DNA from: Lytechinus variegatus
Taxonomy: Eukaryota; Echinodermata; Echinoidea; Temnopleuroida; Toxopneustidae
DNA length: 64,000 nt
NCBI RefSeq assembly: GCF_018143015.1
Contig: NC_054743.1
Coordinates: 28,740,934 to 28,804,933 of the forward strand
Reading direction: 5' to 3'
Shown piece after piece: positions 10,338-21,421 of the stretch; positions within the stretch are counted from its first letter, which is position 1, and each line of letters starts with the position of its first letter. The notes below the pieces were generated by a model. It was not told the origin of the DNA, did no database searches, and saw only the letters and a list, made by a program, of their open reading frames with translations. The position numbers and the translations under genes are program-made.

Positions 10338-10560
10338 TGTTAATTTGTCTTCTTGATGGCTGATTGTTATTAACGAAGGCAATTTTGCTTCTAGGTCAGT
10401 AATTTTGACAAACCTGACTGTAACAAGGACATTGGAACTCGGACAATTTGTTATTAATGTCACTAATCTCCCAGGATTCAGAAGTCAGGATTAAAAGAAA
10501 AAGAACATGAAGGCTTGTGATCAGCAAAATTACATTGTTATAACAGGGCTGTATGGTTAT

Positions 10561-10727
10561 ATCTGGGCCCCGTTGCATAAAAGTTACTATCATGGAAACT
10601 TTGCCACCCAATGGTAACTTTCAAGGGATCCTTGATTTTGATTGGCTGATGAGCATTGTTACCATAGTAGTTACCATTGGATGGTTAAGTTACCATAATG
10701 GTAACTTTTATGCAACGGGACCCAGAT
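10561..10727. mobile_element. MITE with TIR ATCTGGGCCCCGTTGCATAA
   Basis: The ends 10561-10595 and about 10693-10727 are reverse complements (ATCTGGG...CCCAGAT). The interior is full of TTACCAT/ATGGTAA units in both orientations. 167 bp and non-coding. The target duplication is not clear. Confidence 0.75.
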
Positions 10728-13700
10728 CACTTAATATTGACTTTCAACAATATACATGATTTTAACTTTGAAATACATTTACTGTCATTTTCCTTACCAG
10801 AATTTTTCCAAAAAATGAAAATTGTTTTTTTGGGGTCCTCCATTTATCCTTCTGTCTATTTGACAGATCAGTTTTAAACTTTGTTCATGTATGCACAAAG
10901 GGGTGAGGAGGATAGATATATTATCTACTTGCTTTATTGTTCCAGGATTAAGTCATGAATCCAGTTACAAGATATTACTTTAGAACAATTGCCGTAGGGG
11001 CTTTTGTTTTGTACATGTAGTCATGTACTACCATTTTTATACATGTACATCCCCTTAAAATAATGATAAAAATGAATGAATAAATGAATGAATAATTGAT
11101 TGAAAATCTGAATTAAAAAACTGTAATTCAAAAGCATTCGTATAAACAATATAAACAATATGGGAGCAAAGCATATATCACTTGTATGATATTCTTTTGG
11201 ATGTATACAATGCATTTTCTCAATGATAAGATTGCCATTTTGAGTATGTGTGTACAGTAAAATGGGGGCAAATTGGACACGGAGACATAACCTATGACTA
11301 TGACATTTACATATTTTTGCTGAGCTGTTGGCTTTTTTGGAAAATATATGTTTATGATATGAAAGGAGTGGCGTAGAGGCATCACTTTATAACATACAAA
11401 AATATTTTCAATGAAACCAACTGAAAAAAAAAATGATTTTGAAACTGTGTAGACTCACCCATGTTAACAATATGCCAACTTTTTGAAATGAAATAAAGAC
11501 TCTGTCAGAAAGGTCACCTTTAGCCAAGGGACATGTATGCCATCTTGGGCTTTCTGTTATGGTGTACTTGCATATTCCGGTATACAGTACATGCACATTT
11601 CTATATTAATGAAATATAATGTATATATAAGATGATATATGATATAAATATAATATGTATAATAATAATAATATATATAATAGAAATATAATATATATAA
11701 TTGAACAGTTAACATTCTGCTGCTTTTTATAGAAGATAACTTTTTATTACAGAATAATTTTTGTACTGAAATACATGCATTGTTATGAGGTTTTATATAA
11801 CAACAAAGCCCCCCCCAAAAAAAAAAAAAAAAATAATTTTAAAAATAATTCAAAAGGAGGAAGGAGATAGGACAAGCAACATATCCTAGTTATGGAGCTA
11901 TGATACAAGACCTCCACTCCCTTCAGAAGGCTCCATTGTTTGTGCTCTGACTATGGGTATTTATCTCTCTTCCTTTCTTAATTTTCAGATTATTCTTCAT
12001 TCTCAATCTTTTTTTCTGTACTTGGTCTTGATTATTTATTTTTCTGTATAATAACTACATTTGAATCATCTGCCGCCAGCCTATCAAGTTTGATGATGAT
12101 GTTGATGATAATAAATACCATGTATTCCAATGCTGTAATACTATTAGACGATTCAGTTACTGATTCCTCTGCAACAAATTTTCTTTCCCCTTTTTTCAAG
12201 TAAACAAAAAAGTTATAATGGCAATTAAATGGCATTTAATAGTCTTGACTCTGTTCAATTGAAACTGACATGCATACCCCTTTTATTTTTGATCTCCAAT
12301 GAATGAAAGAGGTGAAAATTTTTGTTTGTGTGTTTGTTTGGTTGTTTTTTATTGGTGGTGGTTGTGGTATTGGTGGTAGTGGAATTAGACATTGGATTGG
12401 AGGAAGATGAGAATTTTAGAGACCTATTTATGTGAAGAAAAGAGGAGTGAGAAGATGGAAAGAAAATGAAATGATCTCGACTGAAACAATGAGCTTTTGC
12501 TAAAAATAGCTTGTTTAGTCTATTTTTTTCTCCTGTACTTTACAAATAAACTGTATTTGTCAAATTCTGTAACTTACGGAATTTGACCCATACCAGTATA
12601 ATTATGGGTATATTGTTCATGAAAATTTTCGGGGGGGGGGGGGTCTTGTTTGAAATATCAACAGTGGCAGCAACATGATTTTGGAAATATGGGGGGGAGC
12701 AGACTGAGGCGCATTCATGGCCGTATGCAGAATTTTTTCTGGCGCCAAGACACATACAATTTTCAAAGATTTTTCAAATTTTTGAAAGCGAGAGAACATA
12801 GCAAACGAGCTTGTCAGGGCGCTTTCTCATTTTCTGAAGTGAAATCGGAGGGTTTCATGCACACTTTGGGCGGATTTTGTGAAAATTTTCATAAAAAAAT
12901 GTTAGTTAAAAGTAAAGAAAAAAAATCTCTCCCCCCATGTACGACCGTGGGCGCATTTGCTATATATTTTTTGTTCAGTTGAAAAAAACCGGGGAAATGC
13001 CCTCTTTGTGATGCTACTGAAAATAACCTGGAACATTTGATTGGTGAATTGAGTCTCTAGAGCGGTTCATGTTGTACTGACATGGAATGATTTGGATGTT
13101 TTGTGTAGATATATTTTACAATGCATATAAATCTGGGCTTATACATTGACAGAATAATTGGTTACAAAAAATAAATAGATTTAAAAAAAACATCGTATTG
13201 ATATGGGGAATGAGAGAGAGAGATACAGACAGAGAGCATAAACTAATAAACGACAGAAAAGGATCAAAAAAAGTTGGTGGAGATGGGAAAAAATATTTAG
13301 AGTTTACGAGACTTCGCACGTAGGTCTCGAAGTGCTTCAGTTATTCACAGTAGAAAGCATTGCTTTTATTTTCATCAATAAACTCTAAATACTGTTTTTT
13401 TATTTGCCTTGTTTTTTCTTATTCTTCCTGTCATTTCAAACTGTTTTTATTGGAGTTTTACTCTTAGCCTGCTCTTGACCCTCGACGGTCCCAATGCCTT
13501 TACACGTTGTAGCTTACGCGACTTCCGGGTTAGTTGCCCTGATCCGCGCGTGCGAGCCCATCTTCAATTAGGGACCTTTCGTTTGTACGCGCACTATGGG
13601 GAGCGCGCGCTCTAGTTTAGTACGTATTTAACTCTATGGGCGTGACTCAGCAGAAATATACCATTTCCTCTGCGCTAACACGTATGCTCGCACACTAACA

Positions 13701-14364
13701 ATTAATCCAAAGAAATTCACCAGTCTCTCTCTGGAATTCAGGTCACAGTTCACGTAGTAAAAACAGCTGATCACCGGCACTTAACCTTTCATTCAATGAC
13801 TATAATGGCTTTCAGTTACGTTATGTAAACAAACAAAACTCCAGATGAAAAGGACATTTTAGAAATCTAAATATCTCTTTTAAGATGAGATTTTCCTATT
13901 CACGAAGGGGGGTTTCCTTCACAATATCATTATATGAATATAAAACATGCCCAAGTCCAGAGGAGGTAATTTCGAGAAAACCGAAAAAACGAGATTTTTT
14001 TTTTATTTGTGCAATTAAAGTATATTTGGCCAAAAGACATCAGAGAACATCATAAAACAAGTTAAGTGTACGTGAACATTTTTTTAATTGATATTGATAT
14101 TTGAGTTGCTTGTGGGTGAAGCCTTTTGTTTGGTGGACTGGGGTCGCTTTAGAATTATAGGGACTTGAGTCATTCTTACATTCATAAACATGGTAGACTT
14201 CTGCAGTAAGCAGTACAAGTAATGAGAGAGGGCGCTATGATATGATGTAAAAAAAGCCAAAGTCATAGACTTTCGGGTAGTCTGTCCCCATCATCTTATT
14301 TTTGTTTAACGTCAGGCAGTGTCAACGTGTTGATCTACCTACTATGTTTTGAAACATGACTTAC
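10728..14364. other. Gene-less A+T-rich stretch
   Basis: Contains an AT-rich low-complexity patch (about 11610-11710), homopolymer runs (11811-11832, 12628-12643) and repeat-like debris at 12640-12970. All ORFs are short and lack codon-like structure. I see no gene. Confidence 0.5.
13490..13700. other. CpG-rich island in A+T-rich DNA, possible old promoter
   Basis: A local cluster of CpG with GCGCGCGC-type runs, an ACTTCCGG (ETS-type) site and Alu-free unique-looking sequence. It resembles a promoter, but no gene follows on either strand. It may be a repeat fragment. Confidence 0.25.
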
Positions 14365-14372
14365 CCCTCACC

Positions 14373-15335
14373 CAGTGGCGTAACTACGTAACCACCCCCT
14401 CCCCCAATCGACTGGCCAAAAAAAAATGGGGAAAAGGCGAAAAAGAGGGAGAAAAGAAGAAAAACGTAGCGGGAAAGAAGAAATTATTGTTTATTATAAT
14501 TATAATAATGAGTTATATTACATAAAAATATTTTTTTCATAACTTTATGAAACAAAATTTGCTCAGGGAATATTTCTTCATTGTTCCGGGTGCTTGCATT
14601 GTCTGTCTAAGGAGATATATGATCCTGTTGTACTAAAACCTCCCGTTTTCAAGTAAATCACCAAATATATTTCCTCGCACTTTGAGTTATTATTGTTTTA
14701 TGTAGTGATATATACTTTTTATCATGACTACTTAAAATGATTGCCCCCATTTTAAAGTCTTAAAATGTCCTTTTTTTTAAATCAGAATATCAAAAATTTT
14801 CAGCTCGCGCTTCGCGCTCGCATCATTCGGTTAGTGAAATACGTATGGTCTTGGTGAATTCCTATAAACAAGCCTTAGAAAGCCGCTCTTGATTAGTGAG
14901 ATAATCATGATTATAATGACTTAAAAAAGTGCTTCATATGTTTAGATGTAATTCTAACAAAATCAGCAAGCGCTTCGCACTCGCATTAGAGGACTATGGT
15001 GAGATATAGATACTTTAATGGATTCTTTTTTAAAAAAAAGTCTTTAAAATATCCCTGTTTGGGGTCAATATATACGAAACTTTCAGCTCGCGTTTCGCGC
15101 TCGCATTGTTTGTTTAGCGAGACAGGTACTTTTCATGATTACAAAAATTTGCTAATAATGTCCCTTTTTAGGTCTGAATATAAAAAATTTTCAGCTCGCG
15201 CTTCACGCTCGCATTGTTTGATCAGTGACATACATATCCGTTTAATGGCACTGTCCTTAAAAAGTCTTAGGTCAGTAAACCTTGCAACTGAGCGCCCCCC
15301 CCCCCCCCAATGCCGTGACCCACGGTAAGCCACTG
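14373..15335 (+). mobile_element. Non-autonomous hAT-type element, copy 1
   Basis: The ends are CAGTGGCGTA and the near-complement TAAGCCACTG. It is bounded by a perfect 8-bp target duplication, CCCTCACC (14365-14372 and 15336-15343), the hAT hallmark. The 963-bp interior has no transposase. It consists of about 110-130-bp sub-repeats, each with a core like CTCGCGCTTCGCGCTCGC (near 14803, 14965, 15086, 15195). The copy at 19187-20330 is the same element in reverse. Confidence 0.85.
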
Positions 15336-15343
15336 CCCTCACC

Positions 15344-16240
15344 GCAACCAACCACATGGGATGTGTCCTGTTTATTTTATTCAGGTTCATGATGTAAAAT
15401 AAGTGGAGAACAAAAAAGGGGGGAATTCAAAAGGGTGCATTAAAGGAAAATGACCATGAAAACCGACAATCGTCTTTAAAATTGTTTATTTTCAGGTCAA
15501 TTTTTCAAAAATTTCAGCTAGCCATTTGCGCTTGCATTATTGAACTCGTCCTAAAATTACTTCCCCGATCCCCCTACCCCACTCCGACTGGCGTACATAT
15601 GTTGGGCTTGGCCGCTTGGGGGCAATGAACCAAAAAAAAAACCTTGTCCAAAAAAGAATGAAAAAAGAAGGGGAAAAGGTAAAATGGGATATATATTTTT
15701 AAATACCATGTCAAAAACCTATAACAAAACTAGATATTTGCATTAAAAAATATAGAAAAAAATGCTACGTCGCTCTCTATTCGTTAGCAGCTTTTATATT
15801 TCATGTTTGTACTTTATGCCATGTCTTGCCTCTGACCCCCCCCCCCTTACTATCCTAAAAAAAGATCATTCACAGAAAACAAAATTTATGTAGGTTACCA
15901 CAACCATGAACACCGATCGCCTGAGCCTCTCAAGTACTCGGGGATTCCCCGGTCCTGGAATTCCCCAGTATTATTATTCAGGTTATAAATAAATTGTTCT
16001 TTGTCAAAGCCTGTAAATATAGTCCTTGAGCTCCAGCTGCTGTCGTCTACAGTCACACGATTCCTATTATGGCTTATAACATCCTTTCGTTAACTGTGTA
16101 CTTATCAATTTAGGGGGCGGTGCCAGGGTGAGTAGGAGCTACAGAGACGGTAGGATCTGTAATAGCTCTATGGTAGGAGCATGATGAGAACATTTGAACG
16201 TAACGTCATATTTTAATTCTCTTGGCAATAGGCCGATCCT
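15344..16240 (+). repeat. Segmental duplication A, copy 1
   Basis: Matches 25187-26830 in the same orientation. Shared landmarks are CCGACAATCGTC, TTTATGCCATGTCTT, ACTCGGGGATTCCCCGG and GGGGCGGTGCC. Non-coding. It carries the hAT element at its left edge, which copy 2 lacks, and lacks the mariner-like insert found in copy 2. Confidence 0.75.
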
Positions 16241-16639
16241 TTCTTACTTTTGCTTATTTCCTCCATTTTGCTTTTTTTAAACTGTTGGTTATTCGAGAAT
16301 GACATTGGTGGCCATGATCCCATGTCCCTTCTGTATGCCCCCCCCCCCATTAGGGAATTTAAGAAATCTCATGAAAAACCCTGTTTTATCAAACAGTTAT
16401 CATAGTAACCTTCACACAATGATAATAACAATGATAATGATAATAATGCTGATACTGATAAATACGTAAAAAAATAATAAATAAGATGATGTTTTATATA
16501 CACAAGAAGGTTAGGAATTTAAGAATAGGAAAACCGTTCCTCGGCCCCTGATCTGTATTACTTTATGGTTGTGAATGAAAAGTGATGAAGAAAATTTAGA
16601 TTGGTTTAATTATTAGTGCCTAAAAATAGCACTTTGAAT

Positions 16640-16906
16640 ATTCTGGCCAATTATTATTGGCATGGATGACGTTGGAATTGGCATGATTGGATAGGTCATG
16701 TCCTCAAAAAGCAAGATAACCATCATGATTTTACTGTACATTGCTCTAACATTAAATCCAGAAGGAAATTGTAACGGGGTAGACCGAAACCAACATGGAG
16801 GAGAACTGTAGAGAAAGAAAGAAAACCTATTGGTGGAAGAGTTGGAATGATGCTAGAGCTTGTGCTAGAGACCGCCAAACATGTAAAGAAAGCGGGCACG
16901 AATGGG
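16640..16906 (+). pseudogene. RTE-type LINE, C-terminal end of ORF
   Basis: Translation gives DWIGHVLKKQDNHHD, then RGRPKPTWRRTVEKERK, then in another frame WKSWNDARACARDRQT. This order (WxGHVLR, RGRPxxTWRR, DRxxW) is the conserved C-terminal tail of RTE-clade non-LTR retrotransposon proteins. A stop precedes RGRPK and a frameshift follows ERK, so it is dead. It ends directly in a trinucleotide tail, as RTE elements often do. Confidence 0.7.
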
Positions 16907-16908
16907 GA

Positions 16909-16967
<59 letters not shown>

Positions 16968-16968
16968 C
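16907..16968 (+). repeat. (TAG)n microsatellite, LINE tail
   Basis: About 20 units of TAG, beginning right after the RTE-like coding end. It probably arose as the tandem 3' tail of the LINE and then expanded. The serine- and leucine-run ORFs across it are artefacts. Confidence 0.9.
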
Positions 16969-16974
16969 TTGGAA

Positions 16975-17110
16975 TGTACAGTTGTTAATAGGTCGGAATG
17001 TCAAAAAGTTTTCAGATCGCGCTCCGCACTCGCATCATTTGATTGTTTAAGTATCGTCTTCATGTTCAAACAGTCCTTAACAGGTCCCTTTTTAATCTAC
17101 CCCCCCCCCC
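16975..17110 (+). repeat. Fragment of the CTCGCGC sub-repeat family
   Basis: Contains one diverged sub-repeat (CAGATCGCGCTCCGCACTCG) and a poly-C stretch, as at the end of the hAT-type elements. No ends were found. The next 300 bp to 17420 show nothing recognisable. Confidence 0.5.
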
Positions 17111-17435
17111 CGAGTACTGAGTCTTTTTTGTGTTCAAAGATAATTTGTTAGACTTAAGCCACTGTGCTATATTATTCATTTCATTATTGTTTAAGGAAGT
17201 GAGATTTATATGACAAAAATATTTGTGTCGTCAGTGAATAAAACAAAAGATAAAATGAATGATGTATTGATAATGTCATTGACATAAATTATTGTAAGTA
17301 TTAATAATTGGCCTGAAATGGAGTATTGACTTACACCACGATGAACTAAAGTGAATCAGAGTTATAATCATTAAATGTGATGTATTGTTTTAGATTTCTT
17401 AAATAATCTTTAATCGTCGGCGGCGGCGGCGGCGT

Positions 17436-18480
17436 CAACATCAAATCTTAACCTGAGGTTAAGTTTTTGAAATGACATCATAATTTAGAAAGTATATGGA
17501 CCTAGTTCATGAAACTTGGCCATAAGTTTAATCAAGTATATCTGAACATCATATTAGAGTTTCATGTCACATGACCAAGGTCAAAGGTCATTTAGGGTCA
17601 ATGAACTTAGACCATGTTGGGGGAATCAACATCAAAATCTTAACCTGAGGTTAAGTTTTTGAAATGTCATTATAACTTAGGAAATATATGGACCTAGATC
17701 ATTAAACTTGGAAATAAGGTTAATCAAGTATCACCAAACATCCTGCGCATGAGTTTCACGTCACATGACCAAGGTCAAATGTCACTTGGGGTCAATGAAC
17801 TTTGGCGGATTTGGTGGAATCTATTGAATTACAATCAAAACTTTAAAAGTTTTTGGATCTGATTCATGAAACTTGGACATAATAGTAATTAATTATCGCT
17901 CAACATCCTGTGCAAGTTTCAGGTCACATGATCAAGGTCAAAGGTCATGTAGGGTCAATAAACTTTGGCCGAATTGGGGGTATTTGTTGAAAACCATCAT
18001 AACTTTGAAAGTATGTTGGTCTAGTTCATAAAACTTGGACATAAGAGTAATCAAGTATCAGTGAACATCCTGTGCGCATTTTAGGTCACATGACCAAGGT
18101 CAAAGGTCAATGAACTTTGGCCATAATGGGGGTATCTGTTGAATTACCATCATAACTTTGCAAGTTTATTGATCTGACTTTTGAAACTTGGACATAAGAG
18201 TAATCAAGTATCACTGAATATCCTGTGCAAGTTTCAGGTCACATGATCAAGGTCAAAGGTCATGTGAGATCAATGACGTTTCGCCGCATTGGGGGTATTT
18301 GTTGAATTACCATCCTATCTCTGTAAGTGTATTGGTCTAATTCATAAAATGTGGAAATAAGAGTAACCAAGTATCACTGAACTTCTTGTGCGAGTTATAC
18401 AGTAGTAGTTTTCAAAGTCAGCACTGCTGCTATGTTGAATAGCGTGATGCAGATGAGACGGCCAGAGGCATTCCACTTGT
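17436..18480 (+). repeat. Satellite of about 160-bp units with AGGTCA direct repeats
   Basis: Five to six diverged tandem units share AAACTTGG-CATAAGAGTAATCAAGTATC, a TCACATGACCAAGGTCAAAGG-type core and CAATGAACTTTGG. Cores lie at about 17577, 17770, 17933, 18095 and 18248. A CGG run (17417-17433) borders the left side. AGGTCAAAGGTCA is two half-sites spaced by one base (DR1), the site type bound by RXR/HNF4-class nuclear receptors. Whether it is bound here is unknown. Confidence 0.8.
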
Positions 18481-18559
18481 CATAGATTTGGATCAAAGTT
18501 AATTTTGTTGAGTTATTGATGAGAGTTTAGCAGAATGTGTTGCCGAATTTATAAAGTCT

Positions 18560-18790
18560 GTTATATACTTTTATTTCTATGATATTTTTTATATACTTGT
18601 GAGAAGAGAAATGGGGCGATAATTACTAAATTCATGAGGAGTGTCTTTTTGAAAATTGGATTGACTTTGGCGATTTTGAATAAGTCAGGAAAACACCCTG
18701 TGGTAATGTTTTATTAAAAATGTGACTAAGAGGATTGGCAAGCGGGTGAATAATTTTTTTTAAAAATTAGAGACATACTAATTCTGCCCA
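18560..18790 (-). pseudogene. Non-LTR reverse transcriptase fragment
   Basis: On the minus strand, IHPLANPLSHIFNKTLPQG, FPDLFKIAKVNPIFKK and, after a frameshift, FSNYRPISLL match the finger region of CR1/Jockey-type reverse transcriptases (FP-LK-AKV-PI-KK, NYRPISLL). It needs at least two frame changes and has no catalytic block. About 230 bp survive. Confidence 0.7.
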
Positions 18791-19186
18791 TGCCCATGTA
18801 GTAATATTGATAATTTCAATAGGGTTCGTAGGGTTCAAGAAAAGAGATGCGAATTAGGTTCTAAGACATTGTTTGCCGAAATGTGCGTTTGGGCTGGTAA
18901 TTTTGCTTGAAAGTTCGGGCCCGATATTTATGAAAAATGAATTACACCGAGAGGACAAAATGCATTTCATACTGTTTTATCAATTTAAAGATCGAGCATA
19001 TTATTGAATAGCCACACCATCTTTGACCAGACACTAGTACTTTGGTGCAATGCGTGTTTTCATATCAGTACTGATTTGCCAAAAAATATCAGTTTTTGTA
19101 TTTTTTTACAAAGGACACATCATTTAACAATGAACTTACCTGCACACCGGGTGTTTCAGTAGAATACAATAATAAGTATACGTCAT

Positions 19187-20330
19187 CAGTGGCGTACCGT
19201 GGGTCACGGCATTGGGGGGGGGGGGCACCAGTGACCGCGCGAAGCGCGCTCAGTTGTCAGGTATGCTGACCTAATAGAGACATTTTAAGGAAGCACTTAT
19301 AGTAATTGTAATCATGAATGAAAATACGCATCTCATCGATCAAATAATGCGAGCGCGAAGCGCGAGCTGAACATTTTTGATATTCAGACCTAAAAAGGGA
19401 CATTATAATCGATTTTGTAATCATGATACGTACTTGTCTCGCTAAACAATGCGAGCGCGAAGCGCGAGCCGAAATTTTTGTATATATTGACCCCAAACAG
19501 GGAGATCTTAAGGACTATATTTTAGGAATCCCTTAACAGTATACATATCTCACCATAGTCATCTAATGAGAGTGCCAAGCGCTTGCTGATTTTGTTAGAA
19601 TTACATCTGAAGACAGGAATCACTTTTTGAAGTCATTTTAATCATGATTACTATATACGCATCTCACTAACAAAATATTGCGAGTGCGAAGCGCGAGCTG
19701 AAAATTTAGATAATTCAGACATGAAGCGGGCATTCTAAGGCTTACTAGTAGGAATTTTCTAAGACCATACGTATTTCACTAACCAAATGATGCGAGCGCG
19801 AAGCGCGAGCTGAAAATTTTTGATATTCAGATCAGAAAACGGAACATTTTAAAGACTGAATTTAGGAATTATCTCACCACTCCACTGATGCGAACGTAAT
19901 CACGGACAGGAAATGTTTCATATTAAGAACTTAACATGGGGCAATCATTTTAAGTAGTCATTAAAAATGAAGCGTATGTTACTACATAAAACAATAATAC
20001 ATTTGGTGTAATTTGACTTGAAACAGGAGTTTTTCATACAACAGGTTTATATATCTCGTTAAACAGACAATGCGAGCACCAGGAACAATGACAACATAGA
20101 CCCTGAGCAAATTATGTTTCATAAAGTTATGATAAAAATGTTTCCTACAGTGTATGTAATATAACATAACATGATTCTAATGTAATATACCATTATAATA
20201 AATAATAATTTCTTCTTTCCCACTACGTTCCCCTTTCTTCCTTTCTCCCTCTTTTTCTCCTCCCCCCCCTTATATGGTCAGCCGATGGGGGGCACGTGCC
20301 CCACATGCCCCCCCCGTAGTTACGCCACTG
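19187..20330 (-). mobile_element. Non-autonomous hAT-type element, copy 2
   Basis: The ends are CAGTGGCGTA and TACGCCACTG, with a perfect 8-bp target duplication TACGTCAT at 19179-19186 and 20331-20338. 1144 bp, reverse orientation relative to copy 1. At least five sub-repeats with cores like GCGAGCGCGAAGCGCGAGC lie near 19349, 19451, 19568, 19680 and 19792, a period of about 110 bp. No transposase ORF. Confidence 0.9.
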
Positions 20331-20338
20331 TACGTCAT

Positions 20339-21130
20339 GTAAGTTTGACTCGAGAATGGAATAGCCACGCCCCCCTCTGATCAGATAGTGCGTTTACATG
20401 TATGTGTGTATCGGTTAGGGTTTATCTTCACCGCGACAGAATATCGTTGACGCGAACAAATGCGACTTTGCGACTTCTTGATTCATTTTGAAAACTACTG
20501 ATCAATTTACCTTGATATCTAAAATGTACCGTGACATGAACGTGTCTCCATATATAAAACGATTAAGGCTGACATGAGGACAAACTGGAAGTTCATCGTG
20601 TTAAATTTGCTGGCTAGCCTGGCTGACATGTTACACATCGCTGGGTTTTGAAACATGCAGTGGAATTACAATGCCAAGTGCTATCAAGGTGGTAAGAAAG
20701 TAGTAATAGTTCACGGATTTTTCTTCCTAAATAAATGGGGGCAACGCTAAAGAGAAAAGGGGAATGAAATCCCTCAGTTTATGTTTTTCAAGTAATAAAG
20801 AGAGAGAGAGAGAGACAGTGGGTAATCCGGGAGATAGCTTGGCCGAGTAATTATGTACACTCGACATTCCTTTTAATCTGATGCATTCTCGGGAGTAAAA
20901 GCCTTTGACACAAGTACAAAAACAAACTAACTTGGGCAACAAAACGGAGGAGGGGGCTAAAGCGAAAGTCATTCTTATTATGACACAGTGAAAGATTGGG
21001 GGATGCAGTCAGATCATCACGATCCTTTGAAAATGCGATAAAAAACCCATTTTTTCCCTAGAACAAAATAGGCCTATCAATAATGTACTTATGTACGGGG
21101 AAGGGCCATGGCCCTGGTGCTACCAAGTCC
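20339..21130. other. Gene-less spacer
   Basis: Unique-looking, moderately A+T-rich sequence with a GA run (20799-20815). No ORF of interest on either strand. Confidence 0.4.
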
Positions 21131-21419
21131 TTGAAATAGTTCTTAAATTCACCCTTTTTCAGATCAGAATATCAAATATTTTGAGCTCGCGCTTCGCGCT
21201 CTCATTATTGATTTTCATAATAAAAAAAGCATTTAGAATGCCCAGATTCTAGGTCTAAACCTAAACACGCGCGCACGTTTTTTCAGATACGCAACTTTTT
21301 TAATTATTTTTTATTATTATTTACTTAAAACGTCATTTTTTGCTCGTGATTTGCGCTCACATTTTTAATGTAGGAAGACACCCAGTTACCCATCCTTTTC
21401 CTGATTTACAAAACATCAA
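21130..21419 (+). repeat. CTCGCGC sub-repeat array, left part
   Basis: Sub-repeat cores at about 21184 (GAGCTCGCGCTTCGCGCTCT) and 21341 are cut off by the mariner-like element at 21422. The array resumes at 24322, so the insertion split it. Confidence 0.6.
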
Positions 21420-21421
21420 TA

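Noticed and set aside
12650..12982. 110-residue plus-strand ORF
   Set aside because: It spans repeat-like debris with G-runs and has no domain or codon-like pattern.
16723..17050. ORFs with long serine or leucine runs
   Set aside because: They are translations of the TAG microsatellite following the LINE end.
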